A stretch of DNA of 32,580 nucleotides from Bifidobacterium breve (GTDB taxonomy: Bacteria; Acidobacteriota; Vicinamibacteria; Vicinamibacterales; CAVVIG01), in the NCBI GenBank assembly GCA_943328785.2, contig CALQBJ020000012.1, positions 1 to 32,580 of the forward strand, in the 5' to 3' direction. Below, in pieces: positions 8,409-16,587 of the stretch. Below the pieces are notes generated by a model that had not been told where the DNA came from, made no database searches, and saw only the letters and a program-made list of their open reading frames with translations. A program made the translations under genes and the position numbers. The number at the start of each line of letters is the position of its first letter. Within the stretch, counting starts at the first letter, position 1.

Positions 8409-9509
8409 CTAGGGCAGTTTCTGGAACTGGGGCAGCGCCAGTTTGAGCGCCGCGGCTGTGAGCCAGCAGGCCGCCGCCGCGAGCGCGAAGAACGCGAAGC
8501 GGGGACGCTGGCTGGTGTACTGGCGCGTGGCGATCGTGCCCGCCGCCACCTTGTCGAGATCCGCGATCGCCGAGAGGAGCGCCTCTTCGTTGTTCGCGGC
8601 GTAGAACTTGCCGCCGGTCTTCTCAATGGCCGGAATCCAGATCTCGTCGGGAATGACCTTACCCTTTTCCCGCTCGTAGTTCGTCCGCACCATGTAGACC
8701 GGAATCTTGTTGTCGATCGCGTTCTGCAGGATCTCGTCGAGGGTCTTGTCGCCGACCTGCACGCGGGTGTCCTCGCCGTCGGAGAAGAGCACCATGATGT
8801 TGCCAGACGCTTCGAGGAAGTTGAACGCCTTGAAGAGGCCCACCCCCTGGTCGATCGCCGCAGCGATGATCGTGCCCTGGTCGGGGAAGAGCGAGTACTC
8901 GACCGGGTCGCCAATCAGCGAGATGCTCAGCAGGATGTTGTCGTAGTCGTTCGTGAACGGGGTGACGACGTAGGCTTCGTTGCCGAATTCCACGAGCGCC
9001 ATCAGGTCCTTGTAGTTCTGGCCCATCCGCAGCCGGATGAACCGTTCCGCTGCGGCCACCGTGGTGTAGAAGGTGGCGTCGGTTTCGGCGCGGGTGTTCA
9101 GGTGCTGCGCCTTGAACGGCGTCCGCATGCTGGTGGACGCGTCGATCATCACCGCGATGCGCCGCCCAGGATAGGACACCTCGCTGCTCACCAGCGAGGT
9201 GAACGGGTCCGAGAGCGCCACCAGGAAGAACGGCAGGCCGGCCAGCGCCAGCACGAGCGGCAGGTGCCGGATGAAGCCGAAATAGGACGGCCGCAGTGTC
9301 GAGAGCATCGCCGGCACGAGCAGGCGATGGCGGCCAGGCTGACGCGTGACAAACGAGCGCGCGATCAACACGAATAGCGAGAGCACCGCCAGCCCGACGA
9401 CGAAGAGCTGCGCATCGCCGCGGTGCCAGTAGTGCAGGTCGGAGAGGCGGACGTTCTGCCAGTCCGCAATCGTGTTGGCGAGGGAGAGCCGCGCCTCGCT
9501 GAGGTTCAT
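8409..9509 (-). CDS. VWA-domain membrane protein, MxaC-like position
   Basis: MIDASTSM MIDAS motif, FSDGED, TM helices at both ends. Confidence 0.72.
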   Translation of the reverse strand: MNLSEARLSLANTIADWQNVRLSDLHYWHRGDAQLFVVGLAVLSLFVLIARSFVTRQPGRHRLLVPAMLSTLRPSYFGFIRHLPLVLALAGLPFFLVALSDPFTSLVSSEVSYPGRRIAVMIDASTSMRTPFKAQHLNTRAETDATFYTTVAAAERFIRLRMGQNYKDLMALVEFGNEAYVVTPFTNDYDNILLSISLIGDPVEYSLFPDQGTIIAAAIDQGVGLFKAFNFLEASGNIMVLFSDGEDTRVQVGDKTLDEILQNAIDNKIPVYMVRTNYEREKGKVIPDEIWIPAIEKTGGKFYAANNEEALLSAIADLDKVAAGTIATRQYTSQRPRFAFFALAAAACWLTAAALKLALPQFQKLP

Positions 9510-10715
9510 TTACGCTTGGTTCTCCAGCGGCGCCCCGCCCAGGCCCCACTTGCTGAGGAGCGAGCGGGGGAACAGGTGCTGGGCGCGGACGCTCGACGCG
9601 GCACGGGCCGCCCCGTCGAGCGCCTCGTCCAGCGTCGACTCCGAGCGGGCCTGTGCACGGCCGTACTGGGCGGCGGTCAGCGCCGTCAGCGCATCGCGCA
9701 GCGCCTCGAGGTTCGAGCGGCGTGAGTCGTTCGGCTTGAGCCGGTCGACCAGACGCGCCAGGTCGTGCGGCGTCGCCGACGCCGACACAATCCGCTTGGT
9801 GCCGCGACGCGGGCCGCCGGTCATCAGGCGGCCCTCACCACCAACCGTCTCGCCGTTGGTGACGCGCTGGTTGATCGGACGGCCCATCGCCCCTGCGCCG
9901 GCGACGCGAGCCGCACCGAGTGCGCGGTCGAGCAGGTCGTCGGTCCAGCCAGCCGTGCTGCGCTCACGCTTCACCGCCGCCAGTTCGCGCGTCGCCACAC
10001 CCAGCAGGGCGCTGGTCGAGAGTTCGCGCTGGTCGGCCGGCGTCCGCGTCTTCGCGCCGCGCGCCAGTCGGATGAGAACCAGCAGCACCATCAGCGCGCC
10101 GAACGCCATCAGCGCCAGGCCGATGATGTTGAAGAGGCCGGCGCGGAAGGTGAGGCCGTCGATCGAGCCGAAGCTCGCCCCTGTGGCATCGCGGATGTCG
10201 GTGGCGCCGTCCGGCACCACCGACTCGATGCGCATGACCGCCGGCGGCAGGTAGTACATCAGGTCGCGCCCCTGCACCGAGGCGTTGCCGTCCACCTTGC
10301 TGTTGACGCGGTAATGCAGCCCGATGTCCGGTACCCGCACATCCTGGCCGACCACGTCGGGGTTGATGAGCCGCAGCCGGTACTCGTACTGGAAGAAGCG
10401 CCGGATGCCCGCGTGCAGGTCGCCCGGGTGCGTGCCCGACACCACCTCGAACGGCGCCATCTGCACGACCGCGTTTCCGAGCCGAGACTCGTCGACGACG
10501 ACCGAGACCGCCTCGGACTCGAGCACGGCGCAGGTGAGGGCGAGGTCGAACTGTTCGCCCACATGCACCGCCCCGGCGCTGGTGCGCCACCAGCAGCGGA
10601 TCGGGTCCACCGCCACATTGCGCGTGCCCGATTCGCGGGTGGGCGCGGGCTGGGCGACCGCCAGCCCTGAGAGGCCAAGGAAGAGGAAGCCGGTCAGTAG
10701 CAGCCGTTTACTCAT
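9510..10715 (-). CDS. MxaA-like secreted/membrane protein
   Basis: Signal peptide MSKRLLLTGFLFLGLSGLAVAQ, extracytoplasmic domain, later TM helix; start overlaps the DUF58 stop (ATGAGTAA). Confidence 0.55.
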   Translation of the reverse strand: MSKRLLLTGFLFLGLSGLAVAQPAPTRESGTRNVAVDPIRCWWRTSAGAVHVGEQFDLALTCAVLESEAVSVVVDESRLGNAVVQMAPFEVVSGTHPGDLHAGIRRFFQYEYRLRLINPDVVGQDVRVPDIGLHYRVNSKVDGNASVQGRDLMYYLPPAVMRIESVVPDGATDIRDATGASFGSIDGLTFRAGLFNIIGLALMAFGALMVLLVLIRLARGAKTRTPADQRELSTSALLGVATRELAAVKRERSTAGWTDDLLDRALGAARVAGAGAMGRPINQRVTNGETVGGEGRLMTGGPRRGTKRIVSASATPHDLARLVDRLKPNDSRRSNLEALRDALTALTAAQYGRAQARSESTLDEALDGAARAASSVRAQHLFPRSLLSKWGLGGAPLENQA

Positions 10716-11637
10716 GGGTTTTCCGCAAGCGTCGTTCGACGACGAATTCACTGAGGGCGAGATCGGTCTTCGCCTGGTCGAGTCCGATAACCACCACGTC
10801 GAGGTCCTTGTCCTTGGCCAGGCGCTGCACGTGCGCCTGCCAGTCGCGCGCACGCTCGGCCAGCTTCAGGTACTGGCGCCTGGACACCGTCCGCGTGCGG
10901 CCGGTCTCGACGTCCGAAATTTCAATCCAGCCTGCCGAGACATTCGGCAGGTCGAAGGCGAAGGCGCTGTCGACGAGCAGCAGGAACACGTCGTGCGTCA
11001 GCGACAGCATCGACAGTTCCCGAATCACCTCCTCGACGTCGTCGAAGAGGAAGTCCGAGATGATCGGCAGCATCGCGTGACGACGGACGAAGCCGCCGAG
11101 CGAGGTGCTGATGGAGCCGCTGCGCTTCACGTGCTGCAGGCCGCGCTCGAACTGGTAGGCGTCGACGCAGTGCACCACGTGGCTCTTGCCCAGGCGCGGC
11201 CGCAGCGCGGCCACGTGCTCGAACCCGCGGTCGAAGGTGACGAGCCCGAACGGGTCCTGGAAGAAGTTCGCCGACATGCCGAGGGTGGCGATCGCCCGCG
11301 TGATGGCCGCGGCAATCGGCACACCGCCCATGCCGCAGCGGGTGGACGGCGAGAAGTCGGCAATCGGCATCACCGTCGCCGTACTGGGCTGCTCGAACTC
11401 GCGGATGACGAGCGGCGAGAAGTTGTTCAGCGACGATTGCGCCCAGTCGATGTACGAGAACTTGTCGCCCGCCTGCCATTCGCGCAGACCCTGGAAGTCG
11501 AAGCCCGACCCCTGCGAGCGGCTCCGATGGTCGCCGAGGGTCAGTTCGCGCATCCGCTTGAGGATGACGAGTTCGATTTCCGTGATGTCCGCGAGATTGA
11601 CGAGGGGCGCCAGTTCCTCGCGGTCGCGCGTTCTCAT
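10708..11637 (-). CDS. DUF58 protein, MxaS-like
   Basis: GSGFDFQGLREWQAGDKFSYIDWAQSS DUF58 signature; ATGA overlap with the upstream AAA+ gene. Confidence 0.75.
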   Translation of the reverse strand: MRTRDREELAPLVNLADITEIELVILKRMRELTLGDHRSRSQGSGFDFQGLREWQAGDKFSYIDWAQSSLNNFSPLVIREFEQPSTATVMPIADFSPSTRCGMGGVPIAAAITRAIATLGMSANFFQDPFGLVTFDRGFEHVAALRPRLGKSHVVHCVDAYQFERGLQHVKRSGSISTSLGGFVRRHAMLPIISDFLFDDVEEVIRELSMLSLTHDVFLLLVDSAFAFDLPNVSAGWIEISDVETGRTRTVSRRQYLKLAERARDWQAHVQRLAKDKDLDVVVIGLDQAKTDLALSEFVVERRLRKTHE

Positions 11638-12674
11638 GGAACAGGAACCCGCGCGATGATGTCGTCGATCACTGCGTTCGTGGTCAGGCCGTGGCTGGCG
11701 GCATGCGGACCGAGCCAGATGCGGTGACCGAGAACGTAGGGCGCCAGGTCCTGGATGTCTTCCGGCAGCACTTCCTCGCGCCCGCGGATGAGGATGGCCC
11801 ACACCTTGGCCAGACGGCCCCAGGCGATGATCGCGCGCGGCGACGCGCCGAGGTCGACACCGCGCTCGACCAGTTCCGACGGCGAACGGTGCAGCCAGTC
11901 GGTATCGGCGTTATACGGGCGCGTGGCCGACACGAGGCGCTGGATGTACTTCCCGAGCTTCTCGTGCAGGAACACGTGCTCGCTGATGCAGGAGCGCAGT
12001 TCGACGATGCGTTCTTTGGCCATCAGGGTGCCGAGTTTCACGCGCTTGAAGTCGAAGTTCACCAGCTTTTCCTCCTCGGCAGGAGGCAGATAGCCGATGT
12101 TGATCATGATCGCGAAACGGTCGGTCGCCGCTTCTGACAGCGGGAAAGTGCCCTGCCCGAGTTCTACCGGGTTCATCGTCGCAATCGCGAAGCTGAACGT
12201 CGGCAACTCGTAGGTCTCCTTACCGACCGTAATCGTGCGGTCCTGCAACGCTTCGAGGAAGGCGCTCTGCGACTTCAGCGGGATACGGTTGATTTCGTCG
12301 AGCAGGATGACCTCTGCCGACGCCATCGGGCCGAACTCCGTGACCATCTCGCCCGTTGCCGGGTTGATCATCTGGAACCCGACGACTTCCGTCGGTTGCA
12401 GGTCGGCCCGGCCCTGGATACGGGCGAACTTCGCGTCGCTGATCGCCGCGAGGATGACGCCGAAGAACGTCTTGCCGACGCCAGGCACCCCCCGCAACAG
12501 CAGGTTGCCCGAGTTCACCTGGCGCTGTTCGCGCTTGTCATAGGTGGTCGGAATCTCCGACATCAGCACGACGTTGGCGAGCGCCTTCGCGGTGTCGTAA
12601 CCGACGAGAGCCTTGCCACCTTCTTCGATGATGGCTTTGTGGAAATCGATCGCTTCTAGGAGGTCAGGATGCAC
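11634..12674 (-). CDS. MoxR-family AAA+ ATPase, MxaR-like
   Basis: RGVPGVGKT Walker A, EVILLDEINR Walker B, EALQDRTITVG, ATMNPVELGQGTFPLSEAATDRF; GTG start. Confidence 0.85.
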   Translation of the reverse strand: MHPDLLEAIDFHKAIIEEGGKALVGYDTAKALANVVLMSEIPTTYDKREQRQVNSGNLLLRGVPGVGKTFFGVILAAISDAKFARIQGRADLQPTEVVGFQMINPATGEMVTEFGPMASAEVILLDEINRIPLKSQSAFLEALQDRTITVGKETYELPTFSFAIATMNPVELGQGTFPLSEAATDRFAIMINIGYLPPAEEEKLVNFDFKRVKLGTLMAKERIVELRSCISEHVFLHEKLGKYIQRLVSATRPYNADTDWLHRSPSELVERGVDLGASPRAIIAWGRLAKVWAILIRGREEVLPEDIQDLAPYVLGHRIWLGPHAASHGLTTNAVIDDIIARVPVP

Positions 12675-12785
12675 GGCGGGCTAATCCTATCTCAAGGAGA
12701 TGCGCCTAATGAAAACGGACTAGTCTACCGCACGAATATCGTTCCATCTTGCCTGTGGACGCCGTCCCGGATATCTTCCCGCGGC

Positions 12786-14456
12786 ATGCACGGACTGATG
12801 ATGGACTTTCCGCTCGTCGTGCCGGCGCTCGTGCGCCGGGCGAGGACGCTCTTCGGGCACCGCCCTGTGTCTGGCCGGCGACCGGACCGCAGCATCGCAC
12901 GCACGACGTACGCGTCGGTGCTCGAGCGGACGCGCCGCTTGTCGACCGCGCTGGCCGGGCTCGGCGTGGCTCCGGGCGACCGCGTGGCAACGCTGGCGTG
13001 GGCCAGTCAGGAGCATCTCGAGGCGTATCTGGCCATTCCGTCCATCGGCGCGGTCCTCCACACCCTCAACCTGCGCCTCCATCCGGATGACCTCGCCTAC
13101 ATCGTCAACGACGCGCGTGACCGCATCCTTATCGTCGACGAGAGCCTGCTCCCGCTGTTCGAGAAGTTCCGCGCGCAGACCACGACCATCGAGCAGGTCG
13201 TGGTCATTCCCAGTGCGGCCGCCGGCAGCGATGCCGGCGATGCGCGAGACGTGACAGCGAACACCGGGGCGCCCGCACACGGCTTCCTCGACTACGAGGC
13301 GCTGCTTGCCTCGGCCGACCTGTCCGCGCACCTCGAGCCGGTCATCCGCGAAGACGACGCAGCGGTGCTGTGCTACACCTCGGGGACAACCGGCCGCCCG
13401 AAAGGCGTGCTGTATTCGCACCGGTCGATCGTGCTGCACTCGTTCTCGCAGGGGATCGCCGACAGCCTCGGCATCGGCGAGCGCGACGTGCTCCTGCCGA
13501 TCGTCCCGATGTTCCATGTGAACGCGTGGGGGCTGCCGTTCACGGGGGTCCTCTTCGGTGCAGGCCAGGTGCTCCCGGGTCGCTATCTGGACGGCGCCAG
13601 CGTGCTCGATCTCATCGTGCGCGAGCGCGTGACGCTGACGGCCGGTGTGCCGACGGTGTGGCTGGCGATGCTGCAGGAACTCGACAAGAATCCTGGCGGG
13701 CACGACCTCAGCGCCCTCCGCACCATCGCCATCGGCGGCAGCGCGGCTCCCGCCTCGATGATCCGCGCCTACCAGGAGCGGCACCACTTGCGCATCGTCC
13801 ATGCCTGGGGGATGACGGAGGTGACGCCGCTCGGTACGGTGTGCAACCTGCCGGCCGGCCTCGAGGCGGCGCCGCTCGACGAGCAGGTGCGCTATCGCGC
13901 TCGGCAGGGGAAGCCGCTGCCGTTCGTCGAGGTGCGCGGGGTCGCCGACGGGGTGGAGGTGCCGTGGGATGGCCAGACGATGGGGGAGCTCGAGGTGCGG
14001 GGCCCCTGGGTTGCCAGGCAGTACTACAACGTCGAGGGGCACGACAGCCGCTTCTCGGACGACGGCTGGTTCCGCACGGGCGACGTCGTGCTGATTCATC
14101 CCGACGGCTGCGTCGAACTGACCGACCGGGCCAAGGACCTTGTGAAGTCGGGCGGCGAATGGATTAGCTCGGTTGCCCTCGAGAACGCGCTGATGGCGCA
14201 TCCCGCCGTGGCCGAGGCCGCTGTCGTGGCCGTGCCGCATCCGACGTGGGACGAGCGTCCGCTGGCGGTCGTGGTGCTACGCGCCGGCGCGCAGGCGACG
14301 GCCGACGACTTGCGCGAGTTTCTGGCGCCGTCGTTCGCGAAATGGTGGCTGCCGGACCGCATCGAGTTCGCCGTCGAGATTCCTCGGACGTCGGTGGGGA
14401 AGTTCCGGAAGTCGGTACTGCGCGAGCAGTACAAAGGCCTGTACGCCGACGACTAG
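12786..14456 (+). CDS. Medium/long-chain fatty acid-CoA ligase (AlkK-like AMP-binding enzyme)
   Basis: YTSGTTGRPKGVLYSHRS, GWFRTGDV, DRAKDLVKSGGEWIS motifs; N-terminus MHGLMMDFPLVVPALVRRA fits the AlkK-type family; start preferred over 12669. Confidence 0.88.
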   Translation: MHGLMMDFPLVVPALVRRARTLFGHRPVSGRRPDRSIARTTYASVLERTRRLSTALAGLGVAPGDRVATLAWASQEHLEAYLAIPSIGAVLHTLNLRLHPDDLAYIVNDARDRILIVDESLLPLFEKFRAQTTTIEQVVVIPSAAAGSDAGDARDVTANTGAPAHGFLDYEALLASADLSAHLEPVIREDDAAVLCYTSGTTGRPKGVLYSHRSIVLHSFSQGIADSLGIGERDVLLPIVPMFHVNAWGLPFTGVLFGAGQVLPGRYLDGASVLDLIVRERVTLTAGVPTVWLAMLQELDKNPGGHDLSALRTIAIGGSAAPASMIRAYQERHHLRIVHAWGMTEVTPLGTVCNLPAGLEAAPLDEQVRYRARQGKPLPFVEVRGVADGVEVPWDGQTMGELEVRGPWVARQYYNVEGHDSRFSDDGWFRTGDVVLIHPDGCVELTDRAKDLVKSGGEWISSVALENALMAHPAVAEAAVVAVPHPTWDERPLAVVVLRAGAQATADDLREFLAPSFAKWWLPDRIEFAVEIPRTSVGKFRKSVLREQYKGLYADD

Positions 14457-15904
14457 CTGACGCCGAGGCAGAGGTACTTCACAACGAGGTAGTCGTCGAT
14501 GCCGTACTTCGACCCTTCGCGGCCGATGCCCGACTCCTTCACGCCGCCGAAGGGGGCCACCTCCGTTGAAATCAAACCGGTGTTGACCCCGACGATGCCG
14601 TATTCGAGCGCTTCGGCGACCCGGAAGATGCGGCCGATGTCGCGGCCGTAGAAGTAGGCGGCGAGGCCGAACTCGGTGGCGTTGGCCATGCGGATGGCGT
14701 CGGCCTCGGTCTCGAAGCGGAAGAGCGGCGCGACCGGACCGAACGTTTCCTCACGCGCGATCGCCATGGCTTCGGTGGCGCCGGTCAGCACCGTCGGCTC
14801 GAAGAAGCGTCCGCCAGGAGCGGTGCGGTGCCCGCCACGAAGCAGTGTGGCCCCCTTGGCGAGCGCGTCGGCGATGTGCGCTTCGACCTTGGCAACGGCG
14901 GCTTCGTCGATGAGCGGCCCCTGCGTCACGCCAGGCTCGAGCCCCGAACCCACCTTCAGCCGCGAGACGGCCGCTGACAAGCGCGCGGCGAACGCGTCGT
15001 AGACCGGCGCCTGCACCAGCAGCCGGTTCGCACAGACGCAGGTCTGCCCGCTGTTGCGGTATTTCGAGACGATCGCCCCTTCCACGGCTGCGTCGAGATC
15101 GGCATCGTCGAACACGATGAACGGCGCATTCCCGCCGAGTTCGAGCGAGAGTTTCTTCACCGTGGCGGACGACTGCGCCATCAGCAGCTTGCCGACCTCG
15201 GTCGACCCGGTGAACGAGATCTTGCGAACCAGCGGGTTCGACGTGAGTTCGCCGCCGATATCGCGGGCGGAGCCGGTCACCACGTTGAGCACGCCAGGCG
15301 GAAGGCCTGCCTGCTCGGCGAGGGCGGCCAGCGCCAGCGCCGAGAAGGGCGTCTGCGAGGCCGGCTTCACCACGGTGGTGCACCCGGCGGCGAGCGCCGG
15401 ACCCACCTTGCGCGTGATCATCGCGATGGGGAAGTTCCAGGGAGTGATACAGCCGACGACACCGATCGGTTCTTTCGTGACGAGGATGCGCTTGTCGCGC
15501 GCGTGACCGGGGATGATGTCGCCGTAGGTGCGCTTGGCCTCTTCAGCGAACCACTCGATGAACGCCGCGCCGTAGGCCACCTCGCCCCGCGACTCCGCGA
15601 GCGGCTTTCCCTGTTCCAGGGTCATCAGCGTCGCCAGATCCTCCTGGTTCTGCATGATGAGGTCGAACCAGGCGCGTAGCAGCGCCGCCCGCTCCTTGCC
15701 CGTGCGGGCACGCCAGGCCGGGAAGGCCGCCGCTGCGGCGGCGATGGCGTCGCGCGTCTCGTCGCGTCCGGCGTTCGGCACGCTGCCGAGTCGCTCACCT
15801 GTGGCGGGGTTCTCGACCTCGAGCGTCGCGCCTGAGTGCGCCGGCACCCAGACGCCATTGATGACGCACTGCTGGCGGAAGAGGGCCGGGTTCGTGAGTC
15901 GCAT
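14453..15904 (-). CDS. gabD: Succinate-semialdehyde/glutarate-semialdehyde-type aldehyde dehydrogenase
   Basis: LELGGNAPFIVFDDADLD, NSGQTCVCANR, EETFGPVAPLFRF, PFGGVKESGIGREG. Confidence 0.88.
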   Translation of the reverse strand: MRLTNPALFRQQCVINGVWVPAHSGATLEVENPATGERLGSVPNAGRDETRDAIAAAAAAFPAWRARTGKERAALLRAWFDLIMQNQEDLATLMTLEQGKPLAESRGEVAYGAAFIEWFAEEAKRTYGDIIPGHARDKRILVTKEPIGVVGCITPWNFPIAMITRKVGPALAAGCTTVVKPASQTPFSALALAALAEQAGLPPGVLNVVTGSARDIGGELTSNPLVRKISFTGSTEVGKLLMAQSSATVKKLSLELGGNAPFIVFDDADLDAAVEGAIVSKYRNSGQTCVCANRLLVQAPVYDAFAARLSAAVSRLKVGSGLEPGVTQGPLIDEAAVAKVEAHIADALAKGATLLRGGHRTAPGGRFFEPTVLTGATEAMAIAREETFGPVAPLFRFETEADAIRMANATEFGLAAYFYGRDIGRIFRVAEALEYGIVGVNTGLISTEVAPFGGVKESGIGREGSKYGIDDYLVVKYLCLGVS

Positions 15905-15942
15905 GCTGGCTCTATCTTGAACCGTCGGCCCGGACCGAATCG

Positions 15943-16578
15943 TCAGGCGAGCCCGTGCTTCTGCGCGTGCAGCATCAGTTCGAGACGGCCATCGAGCCCG
16001 AGCTTCTCGTAGACATGGTGCAGGTGGATCTTGACCGTGCCCTCGGAGATTGAGAGGCGTTCGGCAATCGCCTTGTTGCGCAGTCCCTCGGCGATCATGC
16101 GGACGATTTCCCGCTCACGCGCCGTCAGCAGGCGATTGGGGTTGCCGGTCGCCTCGCGGCTGGCGATGGTGGCGAGCGCGCGGCTCATCGTTTCACTGTC
16201 CACCCACTGTTCGCCCTTCGCCACGTGGCGGATGCAGTCGAGCAACTCGTCTGGCGACGATTCCTTCAGCACGATCCCGCGTGCGCCGAGTCTGAGCCCC
16301 TCGACGGCGTCGGCATCGGACACGGCGGCGGTGAGCAGCACGGTGGCGCACTTCACGTGGTCGGACGAGAGCTGGCGGAGCACATCGATGCCGCTCATGC
16401 CGCGCATCTTGATGTCGAGCAGCAGCACGTCGACGGCGCCGCCGCGGACGGCCACGATGGCGTCCGGTCCGTTGCCGCAGCAGGCGACGACCTCGAACTC
16501 CGACTCCCCATCGAACAGCCGTTTCAGCCCGTGCAGCACGAGCGCGTGATCGTCGGCGATGGCAATGCGGATGGACAC
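15943..16578 (-). CDS. NarL/LuxR-family response regulator (RR2)
   Basis: REC domain (ADDH, LLLDIKM) plus LuxR HTH (LTAREREIVRMIAEGLRNKAIAERLSISEGTVKIHLHHVYEKL). Confidence 0.93.
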   Translation of the reverse strand: MSIRIAIADDHALVLHGLKRLFDGESEFEVVACCGNGPDAIVAVRGGAVDVLLLDIKMRGMSGIDVLRQLSSDHVKCATVLLTAAVSDADAVEGLRLGARGIVLKESSPDELLDCIRHVAKGEQWVDSETMSRALATIASREATGNPNRLLTAREREIVRMIAEGLRNKAIAERLSISEGTVKIHLHHVYEKLGLDGRLELMLHAQKHGLA

Positions 16579-16587
16579 ACGCTAATC

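Noticed and set aside
6266-12674. Interpretation as a Bat/aerotolerance operon
   Set aside because: Not fully excluded, but the exact R-S-A-C-K-L order, including the signal-peptide protein between DUF58 and the first VWA gene and a single-TM protein between the two VWA genes, fits mxa better. Kept as an alternative to test.
12669-12785. N-terminal extension of the acyl-CoA ligase ORF from the GTG/ATG at 12669
   Set aside because: Extension has no family similarity, and a promoter-like TTGCCT-17-TATCTT sits inside it; ATG 12786 fits the family N-terminus.
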